A stretch of DNA of 64,000 bases from contig NZ_JAIKLE010000020.1 in the NCBI RefSeq assembly GCF_022267315.1, forward strand, positions 62,001 through 126,000. The letters run 5' to 3'. The stretch comes from Maribellus maritimus. Its GTDB lineage: Bacteria > Bacteroidota > Bacteroidia > Bacteroidales > Prolixibacteraceae. Of the stretch, positions 1 through 7,138 are shown in pieces. Within the stretch, counting starts at the first letter, position 1. Every line of letters begins with the position of its first letter. Below the pieces are notes generated by a model, which searched no databases, was not told the origin of the DNA, and saw nothing but the letters and a program-made list of their open reading frames with translations. The position numbers were made by a program, and so were the translations under genes.

Positions 1-110
1 ATGCCGGATTGATTCAGGGTGAAATTGAAGCTCCCAAAATTAAATATTGTATTAACCGTGCAAATTGGGAAAGAGCAAGAATTTTATTTAAAAATATGTT
101 TCCGGAATAA
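1..110 (+). CDS. 3' end of an unidentified protein (partial)
   Basis: A reading frame is open from base 3 to the TAA at 108-110 and gives about 35 C-terminal residues ending in LFKNMFPE. It runs off the left edge of the window. The piece is too short and has no motif I recognise, so no function is offered. It ends 52 bases before the first gene of the arsenic cluster and points the same way. It could be part of that operon, although a promoter-like element lies in the gap. Confidence 0.5.
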   Translation, partial: AGLIQGEIEAPKIKYCINRANWERARILFKNMFPE

Positions 111-122
111 ATTTTTTTCAAT

Positions 123-155
123 TATTGTTCGTATTTTTGCGAACAACGAACAATA
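123..155 (+). promoter_or_regulatory. Promoter -7 box inside inverted repeats upstream of the arsE-like gene
   Basis: TATTTTTG at 132-139 matches the Bacteroidota -7 consensus TAnnTTTG. It is flanked by the inverted repeat TTGTTCG (125-131) and CGAACAA (140-146), and CGAACAA is repeated at 147-153. The 12-mer CGTATTTTTGCG (130-141) matches 10 of 12 bases of the palindrome upstream of arsR (3493-3504). A repressor binding here would cover the promoter. That it is an ArsR operator is inference; no clear -33 TTG was found. Confidence 0.5.
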
Positions 156-162
156 TTAAATT

Positions 163-399
163 ATGATGGAAATTAAAGTTTTGGGAACAGGTTGTGCGAA
201 ATGCAAGAAACTGGAGCAAATAACCGAAAATGTTGTAAAAGAAATGGGGCTCGATGCAACCATTGAGAAAGTAGAAGACATTTATAAGATTATGCAATTT
301 GGTGTAATGCAAACTCCCGGTTTAGTTGTAAACGGGAAAGTGGTATTAACAGGTCGTCTTCCAAAATCGGATGAATTAAGAAACTTATTAACTTCTTAA
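163..399 (+). CDS. Mini-thioredoxin (TM0996/MTH895 family), ArsE-like
   Basis: This 78-residue protein has a thioredoxin-like fold with a CAKC redox pair at residues 11-14 and the cis-proline region MQTPGLVVNGK. That is the typical layout of the TM0996/MTH895 small disulfide proteins. ATG codons at 163 and 166 both fit as starts. It is followed after 11 bases by an ArsF-like and then an ArsG-like gene, so by position it corresponds to ArsE of the arsEFG system, where ArsE and ArsF reduce the nitro group of nitrophenyl arsenicals. The family assignment is firm. The nitro-reduction role is inferred from gene order. Confidence 0.8.
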   Translation: MMEIKVLGTGCAKCKKLEQITENVVKEMGLDATIEKVEDIYKIMQFGVMQTPGLVVNGKVVLTGRLPKSDELRNLLTS

Positions 400-410
400 A
401 ATATACCATA

Positions 411-818
411 ATGAAAACCATAAAGTCATTTGCCTTTTTTCTGATTGCTTTTTTTATATGTTTGGTCGGAAATGCTAATTCCGGCGCGATTGAGAAAGTT
501 GAAAAAGAAAAAACTGTTGTATATTATTTTCATAATACCCGTCGTTGCCCAACGTGTATGGCTATAGAGAAAGAGACAAAGAAAGTTTTGGAGGACTCTT
601 TTGCTGAATCAGTTGGAAAAGGGGACATTGTTTTTAAAGCATACAATGCGGAAGAGGCAGAAAATAGGGAACTTGTAAAGAAGATGAACGTAACTGGCTC
701 AGCTCTAATTATAGTAAAAGATGGCGAAAAGTATGATTTGACCAGCAAAGGTTTTATGTATGCGCTTAAACAGCCTGAAAAATTAAGAAAGGCGTTGTGG
801 GAAATTCTGGTTGATTAA
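411..818 (+). CDS. arsF: ArsF-family thioredoxin-like exported protein
   Basis: The protein has 135 residues, an N-terminal hydrophobic signal or anchor (about 5-23), and a thioredoxin-like domain with the redox motif RRCPTC (Cys46, Cys49). It resembles proteins annotated as ArsF, the nitrophenyl-compound nitroreductase subunit of arsEFG operons. It lies between the mini-thioredoxin and the ArsG-like permease with gaps of about 10 bases, so the three are almost certainly co-transcribed. The signal sequence places the redox site outside the inner membrane. Whether it acts on organoarsenicals, or relays electrons from the DsbD-like ArsG, cannot be told from sequence. Confidence 0.72.
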   Translation: MKTIKSFAFFLIAFFICLVGNANSGAIEKVEKEKTVVYYFHNTRRCPTCMAIEKETKKVLEDSFAESVGKGDIVFKAYNAEEAENRELVKKMNVTGSALIIVKDGEKYDLTSKGFMYALKQPEKLRKALWEILVD

Positions 819-827
819 TTTTTTGAA

Positions 828-1538
828 ATGGAGGAAATTATTACCGGACTTTACGAGAACTCAAATATTCCGGTGTTATCAGCATTTTTGCTTGGATTGT
901 TAACTGCAATCAGTCCCTGCCCAATGGCAACCAACATTACAGCTGTAGGTTATATCGGGAAAGAACTCGAAATAAAAAGCCGTGTTTTTTATAACGGACT
1001 TATCTATACGCTTGGCAGAGGGCTTTCATACTGGTTGTTGGCCGTTGTTTTTTTTATTGGCGCCGATCAGTTTAAGATTGCGACGTTCTTTCAAAGTTAT
1101 GGTGAAAAAATATTGGGGCCGCTGTTAATTGTGGTTGGATTGTTTATGCTTGGGATTATTAAAATTTCTTTTCCCGGGTTTAACAAATTTTCAAAAAGGC
1201 TGGAGGAAAAAAATAAATGGAACTTTTGGAATGTATTGTTGCTCGGAATTGTATTTGCACTGGCTTTTTGTCCATACAGCGGAGTGCTTTATTTTGGAAT
1301 GTTAATTCCAATGTCGATTGCATCGGCTAAAGGTTTGGTGTTGCCTCTGGTTTTTGCACTGGCCACCGGAATTCCCGTGATTATTATTGCCTGGTTACTT
1401 GCTTTTGCCGTTGGCGAAATAGGCAAATTTTACAACGCCCTAAAGAAGGTGGAACTTTGGATGCGGCGTGTAATCGCTTTCCTGTTTATCGGTGTTGGAG
1501 TTTATTATGTTTTTACAATTTATTTATCATTTAAGTAA
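828..1538 (+). CDS. arsG: ArsG/DsbD-like membrane protein (aromatic arsenical efflux family)
   Basis: This 236-residue polytopic protein, with about six or seven membrane segments, belongs to the CcdA/DsbD transmembrane superfamily. Its paired membrane cysteine motifs are ISPCPMATN (Cys31) and AFCPYSG (Cys148), the arrangement DsbD uses to pass electrons across the membrane. In arsenic clusters this family is named ArsG and is reported to export trivalent aminophenyl arsenicals. Its position directly after arsF supports that name. The retained cysteines also fit an alternative role as an electron donor to the exported thioredoxins beside it. Confidence 0.75.
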   Translation: MEEIITGLYENSNIPVLSAFLLGLLTAISPCPMATNITAVGYIGKELEIKSRVFYNGLIYTLGRGLSYWLLAVVFFIGADQFKIATFFQSYGEKILGPLLIVVGLFMLGIIKISFPGFNKFSKRLEEKNKWNFWNVLLLGIVFALAFCPYSGVLYFGMLIPMSIASAKGLVLPLVFALATGIPVIIIAWLLAFAVGEIGKFYNALKKVELWMRRVIAFLFIGVGVYYVFTIYLSFK

Positions 1539-1557
1539 TATCTGAAATTATTTTTGA

Positions 1558-2568
1558 ATGAAAAAGTACATTTATATATTGTTACTTCCGGTTTGGCTCT
1601 TACTCTATTTGAATTTGTCAAATATCTCAGATTTTTTGGTTTATGATATTTTTCGGATGCCGGAAGGAAAACATATCACTGATTCGGTTTGGTTTTTTCT
1701 TTTTGAAGTTCCGAAAGTAATGTTGCTGCTAATTCTAATTGTGTTTGTGGTTGGAATTATTCGAAGTTGGTTTTCACCGGAAAAGACAAGGAAAGCTTTG
1801 GAGGGAAAGTCACTGTTTGTTGGGAATGTTATGGCGTCGGGGCTGGGAATTGTCACTCCGTTTTGCAGTTGCTCTGCAATCCCTCTTTTTTTAGGATTTG
1901 TTGAGGCCGGAATTCCAATTGGTGTAACTTTTTCGTTTCTTATTGCTGCACCGCTAATTAATGAAGTCGCTCTCATTTTGCTTGCCGGTTTGTTTGGCTG
2001 GAAAGTTGCTTTAATCTATGTTTTTACCGGACTAATAATTGCTGTTGTCGCCGGATTTGTTTTGGAAAAATTAAAACTTCAGAAATATGTTGCAGAGTGG
2101 GTGTTTCAGGTAAAAGCAAATCAAAACGGAATTGAAGAACAAAAACTGGATTTAAAAGATCGTCTTCAGGCCGGAGCAAATGCGGTAAAAGAAATAGTCG
2201 GGAAAATTTGGATTTATATTTTGATTGGAATTGCGGTGGGAGCGGGGGCACACGGTTTTGTTCCTGACGATTTTTTGGGAGAGATAATTGGTGCGGGAAA
2301 ATGGTATGCTGTCCCTTTGGCTATTTTACTCGGAATCCCAATGTATTCCAATGCGGCCGGAATTATTCCTATCGTTAGTGTATTAATGGAAAAAGGAGTA
2401 ACACTAGGTACCGCACTTGCTTTTATGATGTCGGTAATCGGATTATCGTTACCTGAAGTAATTATCTTAAAAAAGGTTTTGAAATGGCAGCTCATTTTCA
2501 TTTTTGTCGCTGTGGTTGCCGTTGGTATAACTGCTGTAGGATTCATTTTTAATTTTCTAAACATATAA
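1558..2568 (+). CDS. DUF318-family permease (ArsP-like)
   Basis: This 336-residue membrane protein of the DUF318/YraQ permease family carries the diagnostic motif TPFCSCSAIPLF (Cys103, Cys105) followed by the hydrophobic stretch with PLINE, and a second repeat near residue 260. ArsP, the efflux permease for trivalent organoarsenicals such as methylarsenite, belongs to this family and uses cysteines in this motif. It starts 19 bases after arsG. Given arsM in the same island, export of methylated arsenicals is a reasonable inference. Other DUF318 members are linked to copper, zinc or mercury, so the substrate is not certain. Confidence 0.75.
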   Translation: MKKYIYILLLPVWLLLYLNLSNISDFLVYDIFRMPEGKHITDSVWFFLFEVPKVMLLLILIVFVVGIIRSWFSPEKTRKALEGKSLFVGNVMASGLGIVTPFCSCSAIPLFLGFVEAGIPIGVTFSFLIAAPLINEVALILLAGLFGWKVALIYVFTGLIIAVVAGFVLEKLKLQKYVAEWVFQVKANQNGIEEQKLDLKDRLQAGANAVKEIVGKIWIYILIGIAVGAGAHGFVPDDFLGEIIGAGKWYAVPLAILLGIPMYSNAAGIIPIVSVLMEKGVTLGTALAFMMSVIGLSLPEVIILKKVLKWQLIFIFVAVVAVGITAVGFIFNFLNI

Positions 2569-2583
2569 CTCAAAAAATTTAAT

Positions 2584-2958
2584 ATGATGGAAAAAAAGTT
2601 AAGTTGCAGTTGTGGTTCTGCTGAGAATTGTACTGTTTTTGCCTGCTCCGGCGCAGCCGATTTGGGACAGGCCAGTGATTTACTTGCCCGTAAACTGCAC
2701 AAAAACGAGGTTCGCCAAATGAAGTGTCTGGCTTTTGTAAGTGCAGGAATTACTGAAATGATTGATTCTGTAAAAGATTCGAATATGCTGGTTATCGACG
2801 GATGTAATTTGGATTGCGGTAAAAAAACTTTTGAAAAAAACGGGCTGAATGATTTTATTCATCTTCGTTTAACCGATTTAGGTTTTGAAAAAGGAAAAAC
2901 ACCTCCAACTGAATATGTTATAGAGAAAATGTATGAAGAGGCAATTTTTATGGTGTAA
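2584..2958 (+). CDS. Putative zinc-binding DGC-domain protein
   Basis: This 124-residue cytoplasmic protein matches the DGC family (PF08859). It has an N-terminal cysteine cluster (Cys8, Cys10, Cys16, Cys21), a Cys in the middle (MKCLAFV) and the DGCNLDCGKK motif that names the family. These cysteines are proposed to bind zinc or another soft metal. Adjacent ATG codons at 2584 and 2587 are both possible starts. The gene follows the permease by 15 bases and such proteins often occur beside permease/thioredoxin pairs in metal and arsenic islands. No biochemical function is established for the family that I can name. Confidence 0.7.
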   Translation: MMEKKLSCSCGSAENCTVFACSGAADLGQASDLLARKLHKNEVRQMKCLAFVSAGITEMIDSVKDSNMLVIDGCNLDCGKKTFEKNGLNDFIHLRLTDLGFEKGKTPPTEYVIEKMYEEAIFMV

Positions 2959-2978
2959 TTTTTTCACAACAAAACATT

Positions 2979-2986
2979 TATCTTTG
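2979..2986 (+). promoter_or_regulatory. Promoter -7 box for the membrane thioredoxin gene
   Basis: TATCTTTG is a perfect TAnnTTTG box, 20 bases upstream of the ATG at 3007. A start of transcription near 2992 would leave a very short leader. No good -33 TTG was seen at the usual distance. Confidence 0.4.
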
Positions 2987-3006
2987 CAATAAATGTTGCG
3001 AAGAAA

Positions 3007-3468
3007 ATGAAAAAGTTTTGGCCGGCCATACTTCTTGTGGGTTTGTTGTTTTTGTTCGTTTTTGGATATCTCCGGAAAGACAATCTGAATCGTTTTATTT
3101 CGGGTAAAATACAACAACAGGCTCAAACTGAAAATGCATTCTCTGCGCGTGAACGGATTCAGAAGGAGTATAATTATCAGAACAATAATAAAAATTTTGA
3201 TTTTACGCTTCTTGAATTTAGTTCTACCGGCTGTACAATTTGTAAACAAATGGAGCCCGTTTTGCGAGAAATCGAAAATTCAGAAAAACCAAAAGTAAAT
3301 GTGGCTTTTCTTCATATTATGAAACCTGATAATTTGGACTTGATGAAGTATTATGGCATTTCAGCTGTTCCTATGCAAATTCTGCTCGACAGCGGGGGAA
3401 ATGAATTTTTCAGGCATTATGGTTTTATTTCAGCAGAGGATCTTCTTAAAAAATTCAGACAACAGTAG
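3007..3468 (+). CDS. Membrane-anchored thioredoxin-family protein
   Basis: This 153-residue protein has one N-terminal membrane segment (about 5-21), a charged linker, then a thioredoxin domain with the active site TGCTIC (Cys76, Cys79) and a cis-Pro loop (AVPMQ). The topology puts the redox domain in the periplasm, where ArsG or another DsbD-like protein could reduce it. It is the third thioredoxin-fold protein in 3.4 kb. It is separated from the DGC gene by 48 bases that contain a possible promoter. Confidence 0.75.
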   Translation: MKKFWPAILLVGLLFLFVFGYLRKDNLNRFISGKIQQQAQTENAFSARERIQKEYNYQNNNKNFDFTLLEFSSTGCTICKQMEPVLREIENSEKPKVNVAFLHIMKPDNLDLMKYYGISAVPMQILLDSGGNEFFRHYGFISAEDLLKKFRQQ

Positions 3469-3490
3469 TTAAAAATTTTTGAAAGAATAT

Positions 3491-3535
3491 GTCGTATTTA
3501 TACGTTAGTTTAAGTATTTGACGTATATTTACATC
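3491..3535 (+). promoter_or_regulatory. arsR promoter/operator region
   Basis: CGTAT-TT-ATACG at 3493-3504 is a perfect 5-bp inverted repeat. A second, imperfect palindrome (12 of 16 bases symmetric) spans 3520-3535 and overlaps TATATTTA (3524-3531), a near match to TAnnTTTG. The ATG of arsR is at 3549. The layout, one palindrome near -33 and one at -7, fits autorepression by ArsR. Confidence 0.55.
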
Positions 3536-3548
3536 AAATTAAATTGTG

Positions 3549-3881
3549 ATGGTACAATCAAAAACAGAATTATTTGATAAAAAACTGGTAAAAGACGCTG
3601 AACTGTTTAAAGCTTTGGCTCATCCGGCAAGATTGCGAATTTTGCAGTTTCTTGCTGAAACTCCTGCGTGTATTACCGGTGATATTTCGGATGAACTTCC
3701 TTTGGGGCGGACAACAGTAAATCAGCATCTGAAAGAGTTAAAGAAAGTCGGGTTGATACAAGGACATATTCTGGGGGTAAAAACAAATTACTGTTTGGAT
3801 CCTGCAAAAGTAAAAGAGCTTGAAAAATCAATTGCATCGTTTTTAGAAAGTATAAATTTTGAAAACTACAAATGTATTTAA
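3549..3881 (+). CDS. arsR: ArsR/SmtB-family transcriptional repressor
   Basis: The protein of about 110 residues is a winged helix-turn-helix of the ArsR/SmtB family. It has the ALAHPARLRIL helix, the recognition helix TTVNQHLKEL and a short wing. The usual ELCVCDL arsenic site of the alpha-3 helix is replaced by TPACITGD, with one Cys there (Cys41 from the ATG). Other cysteines are near residues 82 and 109, so the metalloid site must be built differently. A GTG lies one codon upstream, but the ATG at 3549 is preferred. arsC starts 2 bases after its stop, so the two are co-transcribed and probably translationally coupled. Confidence 0.88.
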   Translation: MVQSKTELFDKKLVKDAELFKALAHPARLRILQFLAETPACITGDISDELPLGRTTVNQHLKELKKVGLIQGHILGVKTNYCLDPAKVKELEKSIASFLESINFENYKCI

Positions 3882-3883
3882 TT

Positions 3884-4309
3884 ATGAAGGTTTTAATATT
3901 GTGTACGGGTAACTCCTGCCGTAGTCAAATGGCACATGGTTTTTTACAATCATTCGACAACAGGCTCCGGGTTGAGTCAGCGGGAACAGAAGCTTCAGGG
4001 AAATTAAATTCCGCCGCAGTAAAAGTAATGAGCGAAACAGGTATCGACATAAGTCATCATACGTCTGACTCTGTTGATAAATACATTAATGAAGAGTGGG
4101 ATTATGTTATTACCGTTTGTGGAGGTGCAAATGAAAATTGCCCTACTTTTCTTGGTAAAGTAAAACACCGCTTACATATTGGTTTTGATGATCCTTCACA
4201 TGCTGTCGGAACTGAAGAATTTATTCAGAGCGAGTTTTATCGTGTTCGGGATGAAATCAAAGAAGCATTTTTCAAACTCTACAACGAAGAGATAAAGCTG
4301 AAATTCTGA
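3884..4309 (+). CDS. arsC: Arsenate reductase, thioredoxin-linked low-molecular-weight phosphatase type
   Basis: This 141-residue enzyme has the phosphatase P-loop CTGNSCRS (Cys7-Ser14) and the paired resolving cysteines Cys79 and Cys86 (TVCGGANENC), which form the disulfide relay that thioredoxin regenerates. It reduces arsenate to arsenite in the cytoplasm. Length and motifs match the Staphylococcus/Bacillus ArsC type. The start at 3884 (MKVLILC) is preferred over an ATG four codons upstream that overlaps arsR. Thioredoxin partners are encoded nearby, although the mini-thioredoxin is not necessarily its donor. Confidence 0.9.
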   Translation: MKVLILCTGNSCRSQMAHGFLQSFDNRLRVESAGTEASGKLNSAAVKVMSETGIDISHHTSDSVDKYINEEWDYVITVCGGANENCPTFLGKVKHRLHIGFDDPSHAVGTEEFIQSEFYRVRDEIKEAFFKLYNEEIKLKF

Positions 4310-4376
4310 TAAAGAAGGAATATTTTAACACATCAGGAATTTTATTGAATACAAATATTTAAACATTTGAAATACC

Positions 4377-5162
4377 ATGAAAACAAATGAATTAAAAGAG
4401 GTAGTAAAGGAAAAATACGGAAGGATTGCCGCCCAGTCACATTTATTGAAATCAGAATCTTGTTGCGGAGAAGTAGATTATACGACTTTTAGCAACGACT
4501 ATTCAAAATTACCCGGTTATAATGCGGATGCAGATCTGGGGCTTGGTTGTGGAATCCCGTCGGATAAAGCTGATATAAAAGAAGGTGATAATGTTCTTGA
4601 CCTGGGCAGCGGGGCGGGGAACGACTGTTTTGTAGCCCGTTCTTTAGTTGGTAAAACCGGGAAAGTAACCGGGCTTGATTTTACGTTGGAAATGGTTTTG
4701 AAAGCTAAAAAGAATGCAGCGAAAACTGGTTTTACCAATATTGAATTTATACATGGAGATATTGAAGAAATGCCTTTTGAAAATGGAAAGTTTGATGTGG
4801 TAATTAGTAATTGTGTACTTAACCTTGTTCCCGATAAGAAAAAAGCGTTTTCTGAAATTTACCGTGTACTTAAACCCGGTGGACATTTTAATATCTCAGA
4901 TATTGTTTTGGTTGGCAATCTTCCTCCTAAATTAAAAGAGGAAGCTGAAATGTATGCCGGATGCGTTTCGGGAGCAATTCAAAAGGAAGAGTACCTGGAG
5001 ATGGTTAAGCAGCAAGGTTTTTCAAATATTCAGATCAAAAGCGAAAACCGTTCATTAATTCCGGATTCTCTTTTAAAGAATTATTTATCAGAAGATGAGA
5101 TCATACAGTTCAAAACGCAGGAATTTGGATTGATTAGTATGACAGTTGCAGCGCTTAAGTAA
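4377..5162 (+). CDS. arsM: Arsenite methyltransferase
   Basis: This 261-residue class I SAM-dependent methyltransferase has the SAM loop VLDLGSGAGND (73-83). Cysteines at 58 (LGCG), 146 (SNCVLN) and 196 (AGCVSGA) correspond to the three conserved arsenite-binding cysteines of ArsM, and there is an extra CC pair at 29-30. It methylates arsenite to methyl and dimethyl arsenicals. It lies 67 bases after arsC and is probably the last gene of the arsR-arsC-arsM unit. The product would suit export by the DUF318 permease upstream. Confidence 0.92.
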   Translation: MKTNELKEVVKEKYGRIAAQSHLLKSESCCGEVDYTTFSNDYSKLPGYNADADLGLGCGIPSDKADIKEGDNVLDLGSGAGNDCFVARSLVGKTGKVTGLDFTLEMVLKAKKNAAKTGFTNIEFIHGDIEEMPFENGKFDVVISNCVLNLVPDKKKAFSEIYRVLKPGGHFNISDIVLVGNLPPKLKEEAEMYAGCVSGAIQKEEYLEMVKQQGFSNIQIKSENRSLIPDSLLKNYLSEDEIIQFKTQEFGLISMTVAALK

Positions 5163-5305
5163 GTTTTTTCGAATTTGGTTGCGTTTATGAAAAGTTAGAG
5201 CCTTTTGTATCTTATCTTTTTATCGATTTTATGGGTATAAATCGGCAACTGCGATAAAATAGTAAAAAAAGGTGTTGATTTTCACAAAATTTTTCTAAGA
5301 ATATT

Positions 5306-5333
5306 TTGGAATCCAAATATTTTATTACCTTTG
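5306..5333 (+). promoter_or_regulatory. Strong promoter for a small RNA
   Basis: TTG at 5306-5308 and TACCTTTG at 5326-5333 are separated by 17 bases and form a full Bacteroidota promoter. No start codon with a sensible frame follows, but a hairpin and a terminator do. Transcription should begin near 5338-5341. Confidence 0.65.
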
Positions 5334-5337
5334 TAGC

Positions 5338-5413
5338 GCATAGGTCGTTCAGACCTATTGTGTGTTTGGGGGTTAACATTTAAGGGGTGGCTGTTGAGCC
5401 GCCCTTTTCTTTT
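5338..5413 (+). ncRNA. Candidate small RNA of about 75 nt
   Basis: The predicted transcript starts with a hairpin, ATAGGTC (5340-5346) and GACCTAT (5352-5358) around a 5-base loop, extended by three more pairs across a bulge. An unpaired stretch of about 25 bases follows, and the transcript closes with a strong terminator at 5385-5413. It has its own promoter and no plausible ORF, and both neighbours are on the same strand (arsM ends 5162, CDF gene starts 5522). I cannot assign it to a named RNA family. It could be a trans-acting RNA or, less likely, a leader that terminates before the CDF gene. Confidence 0.6.
5385..5413 (+). terminator. Intrinsic terminator of the small RNA
   Basis: GGGTGGCT (5385-5392) pairs with AGCCGCCC (5397-5404) around a GTTG loop, with one G-U pair. 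TTTTCTTTT follows directly. Confidence 0.75.
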
Positions 5414-5521
5414 ATCCGCTTTTTCCTTTCAAACACCATACATCAAATAATTTTAGGCTGTTACCGAAATTTGAAACAAAACATACAGTTATTTGTATTA
5501 CTTTGTTAATAACCATTGGCA

Positions 5522-6316
5522 ATGTACAAAACTGTTTTCCATATCAGCAAGATGGATTGCCCTTCAGAAGAAAATTTAATCCGGATGAAACTGGAGGGCA
5601 TAAAAGAAATAAAGCGACTGGACTTTGATTTGGAACAACGAAATCTTGGTATTTTTCATTCGGCTAAAAATTCAGAAATAGAGACGATTTTGGCGAGTCT
5701 TAACTTAGGTTCACAATTTATTGAAACTATAAAAACTGAAGAGCGTTTTTCTGATGTAGAAAGACAAACACAGTCCCGTCTTCTTTGGATCGTTTTACGT
5801 ATTAATTTTTCCTTCTTTTTAATTGAAATAGGATTTGGACTTGTTTCAAAATCGATGGGGCTCGTCGCCGATTCGTTGGATATGCTGGCCGATTCAATTG
5901 TTTATGGCCTGAGTTTGTGGGCAGTAGGCGGTGTCGTTTCACGCAAAAAGAACGTAGCAAAATGGAGCGGTTATTTTCAACTGTTGCTCGCATTAACCGG
6001 TATTGTTGAGGTTATTCGAAGATTTGTGGGATTTGAGGCTCTGCCTGATTTCAGAGTAATGATTGTGGTTTCAGCATTTGCTTTGCTGGCAAATTATGTA
6101 TGTCTTTATCTTCTTCAGAAATCAAAAAGTAAAGAGGCACACATGAAAGCAAGTATGATATTTACCTCAAACGATATTATTATAAATGCAGGCGTAATTT
6201 TAGCCGGGCTTTTGGTTATGCTTACTCGGTCTAAATATCCCGATTTAATTATTGGAGCTATTGTATTTATAATTGTGGTACGTGGTGCGTTGCGAATTTT
6301 GAAGTTGGGGACGTAA
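5522..6316 (+). CDS. CDF-like cation transporter with N-terminal HMA-like domain
   Basis: The 264-residue protein has two parts. Residues 1-75 form a ferredoxin-like HMA-type domain with the motif KMDCPSEE. The rest is a cation diffusion facilitator membrane domain of five or six segments with VADSLDMLADS in the second helix. Typical CDF proteins have His/Asp pairs in helices 2 and 5. Here helix 2 has Asp in place of the usual His, and helix 5 has TSND, so metal specificity is unclear. The usual C-terminal CDF domain is absent. The start at 5522 is the only good ATG. The expected role is metal efflux. Confidence 0.75.
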   Translation: MYKTVFHISKMDCPSEENLIRMKLEGIKEIKRLDFDLEQRNLGIFHSAKNSEIETILASLNLGSQFIETIKTEERFSDVERQTQSRLLWIVLRINFSFFLIEIGFGLVSKSMGLVADSLDMLADSIVYGLSLWAVGGVVSRKKNVAKWSGYFQLLLALTGIVEVIRRFVGFEALPDFRVMIVVSAFALLANYVCLYLLQKSKSKEAHMKASMIFTSNDIIINAGVILAGLLVMLTRSKYPDLIIGAIVFIIVVRGALRILKLGT

Positions 6317-6439
6317 GTTTTTGAGGGAAAACCTAAAAGTAATTGTTATAACCAGGAAATTCTCCACAAGTTGTTCCAATAAATAATAAACAGTAACCGG
6401 TTTTAACAAACTGTGGTTAAATTTGTTACCATAATTACT

Positions 6440-7138
6440 ATGAGAATATTTGACAAAAAAGACAAAATGGTTACTTTAATTCGGACAAATTATCATTTGT
6501 TACCTGTAATAAACCGTTTTGGTATTCGTCTGGGATTTAAGGATAAAACGATTGAAGAGGTTTGTGAGCTGCATAAAATCAGCAGCGATTTTTTTTTGGC
6601 TATTGTAAATACATTTCACAATGAAGATTATTTTCCAGAAGAAGAACTATTGTCTTTTTCACCCCATTTAATTGTCCAGTATCTAAAAAGAACACACCAG
6701 TATTACATCAATTATATATTGCCTAAAATGGAGAGTTTGCTGGAGCAACTGAATAGCGATTGTTCTCCAAACTGCAAAGAGCTAAAAATAATCGATGCTT
6801 TTTACAAAAGATATAAAAATGAATTGCTGAATCATATTAACGACGAAGAAACACGTGTATTCCCTTACGTAGTTGAATTGATAAATAATCCACGTTCAAT
6901 GGATCCCAATTTTACAATTACGGAGTTTGAGAAGGAACATTCAAACGTTGAAATTCAACTTGAGGATCTGAAAAATTTGATCATAAAATATATTGAACCT
7001 GTTTATGATGAAAATATTTGTAATGAATTTTTAATCACATTGTTCCGGTTTGAAGCAGATATAAAAGATCACGCCCGAATTGAAGACGCAATTTTGGTAC
7101 CCCTGGCTATTGCTATTGAAGATAAATACAGGGGATGA
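6440..7138 (+). CDS. Hemerythrin-domain protein (ScdA/YtfE-like)
   Basis: The protein is about 232 residues if started at the ATG at 6440; a GTG at 6413 and an ATG at 6467 are alternatives. The C-terminal half carries the iron ligands of an HHE hemerythrin domain: His86, His132, Glu136, His167, His211 and Glu215. The N-terminal part looks like the small ScdA/RIC-type helical domain. Relatives bind a di-iron centre and take part in repair of Fe-S clusters or in sensing of nitric oxide or oxygen. Its stop overlaps the start of the LuxR gene (ATGA, 7135-7138), so the two are translationally coupled. Confidence 0.82.
   Translation: MRIFDKKDKMVTLIRTNYHLLPVINRFGIRLGFKDKTIEEVCELHKISSDFFLAIVNTFHNEDYFPEEELLSFSPHLIVQYLKRTHQYYINYILPKMESLLEQLNSDCSPNCKELKIIDAFYKRYKNELLNHINDEETRVFPYVVELINNPRSMDPNFTITEFEKEHSNVEIQLEDLKNLIIKYIEPVYDENICNEFLITLFRFEADIKDHARIEDAILVPLAIAIEDKYRG

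Noticed and set aside
118-312. 64-codon minus-strand frame over the arsE-like gene
   Set aside because: It is antisense to a well-supported thioredoxin gene and has no features of its own.
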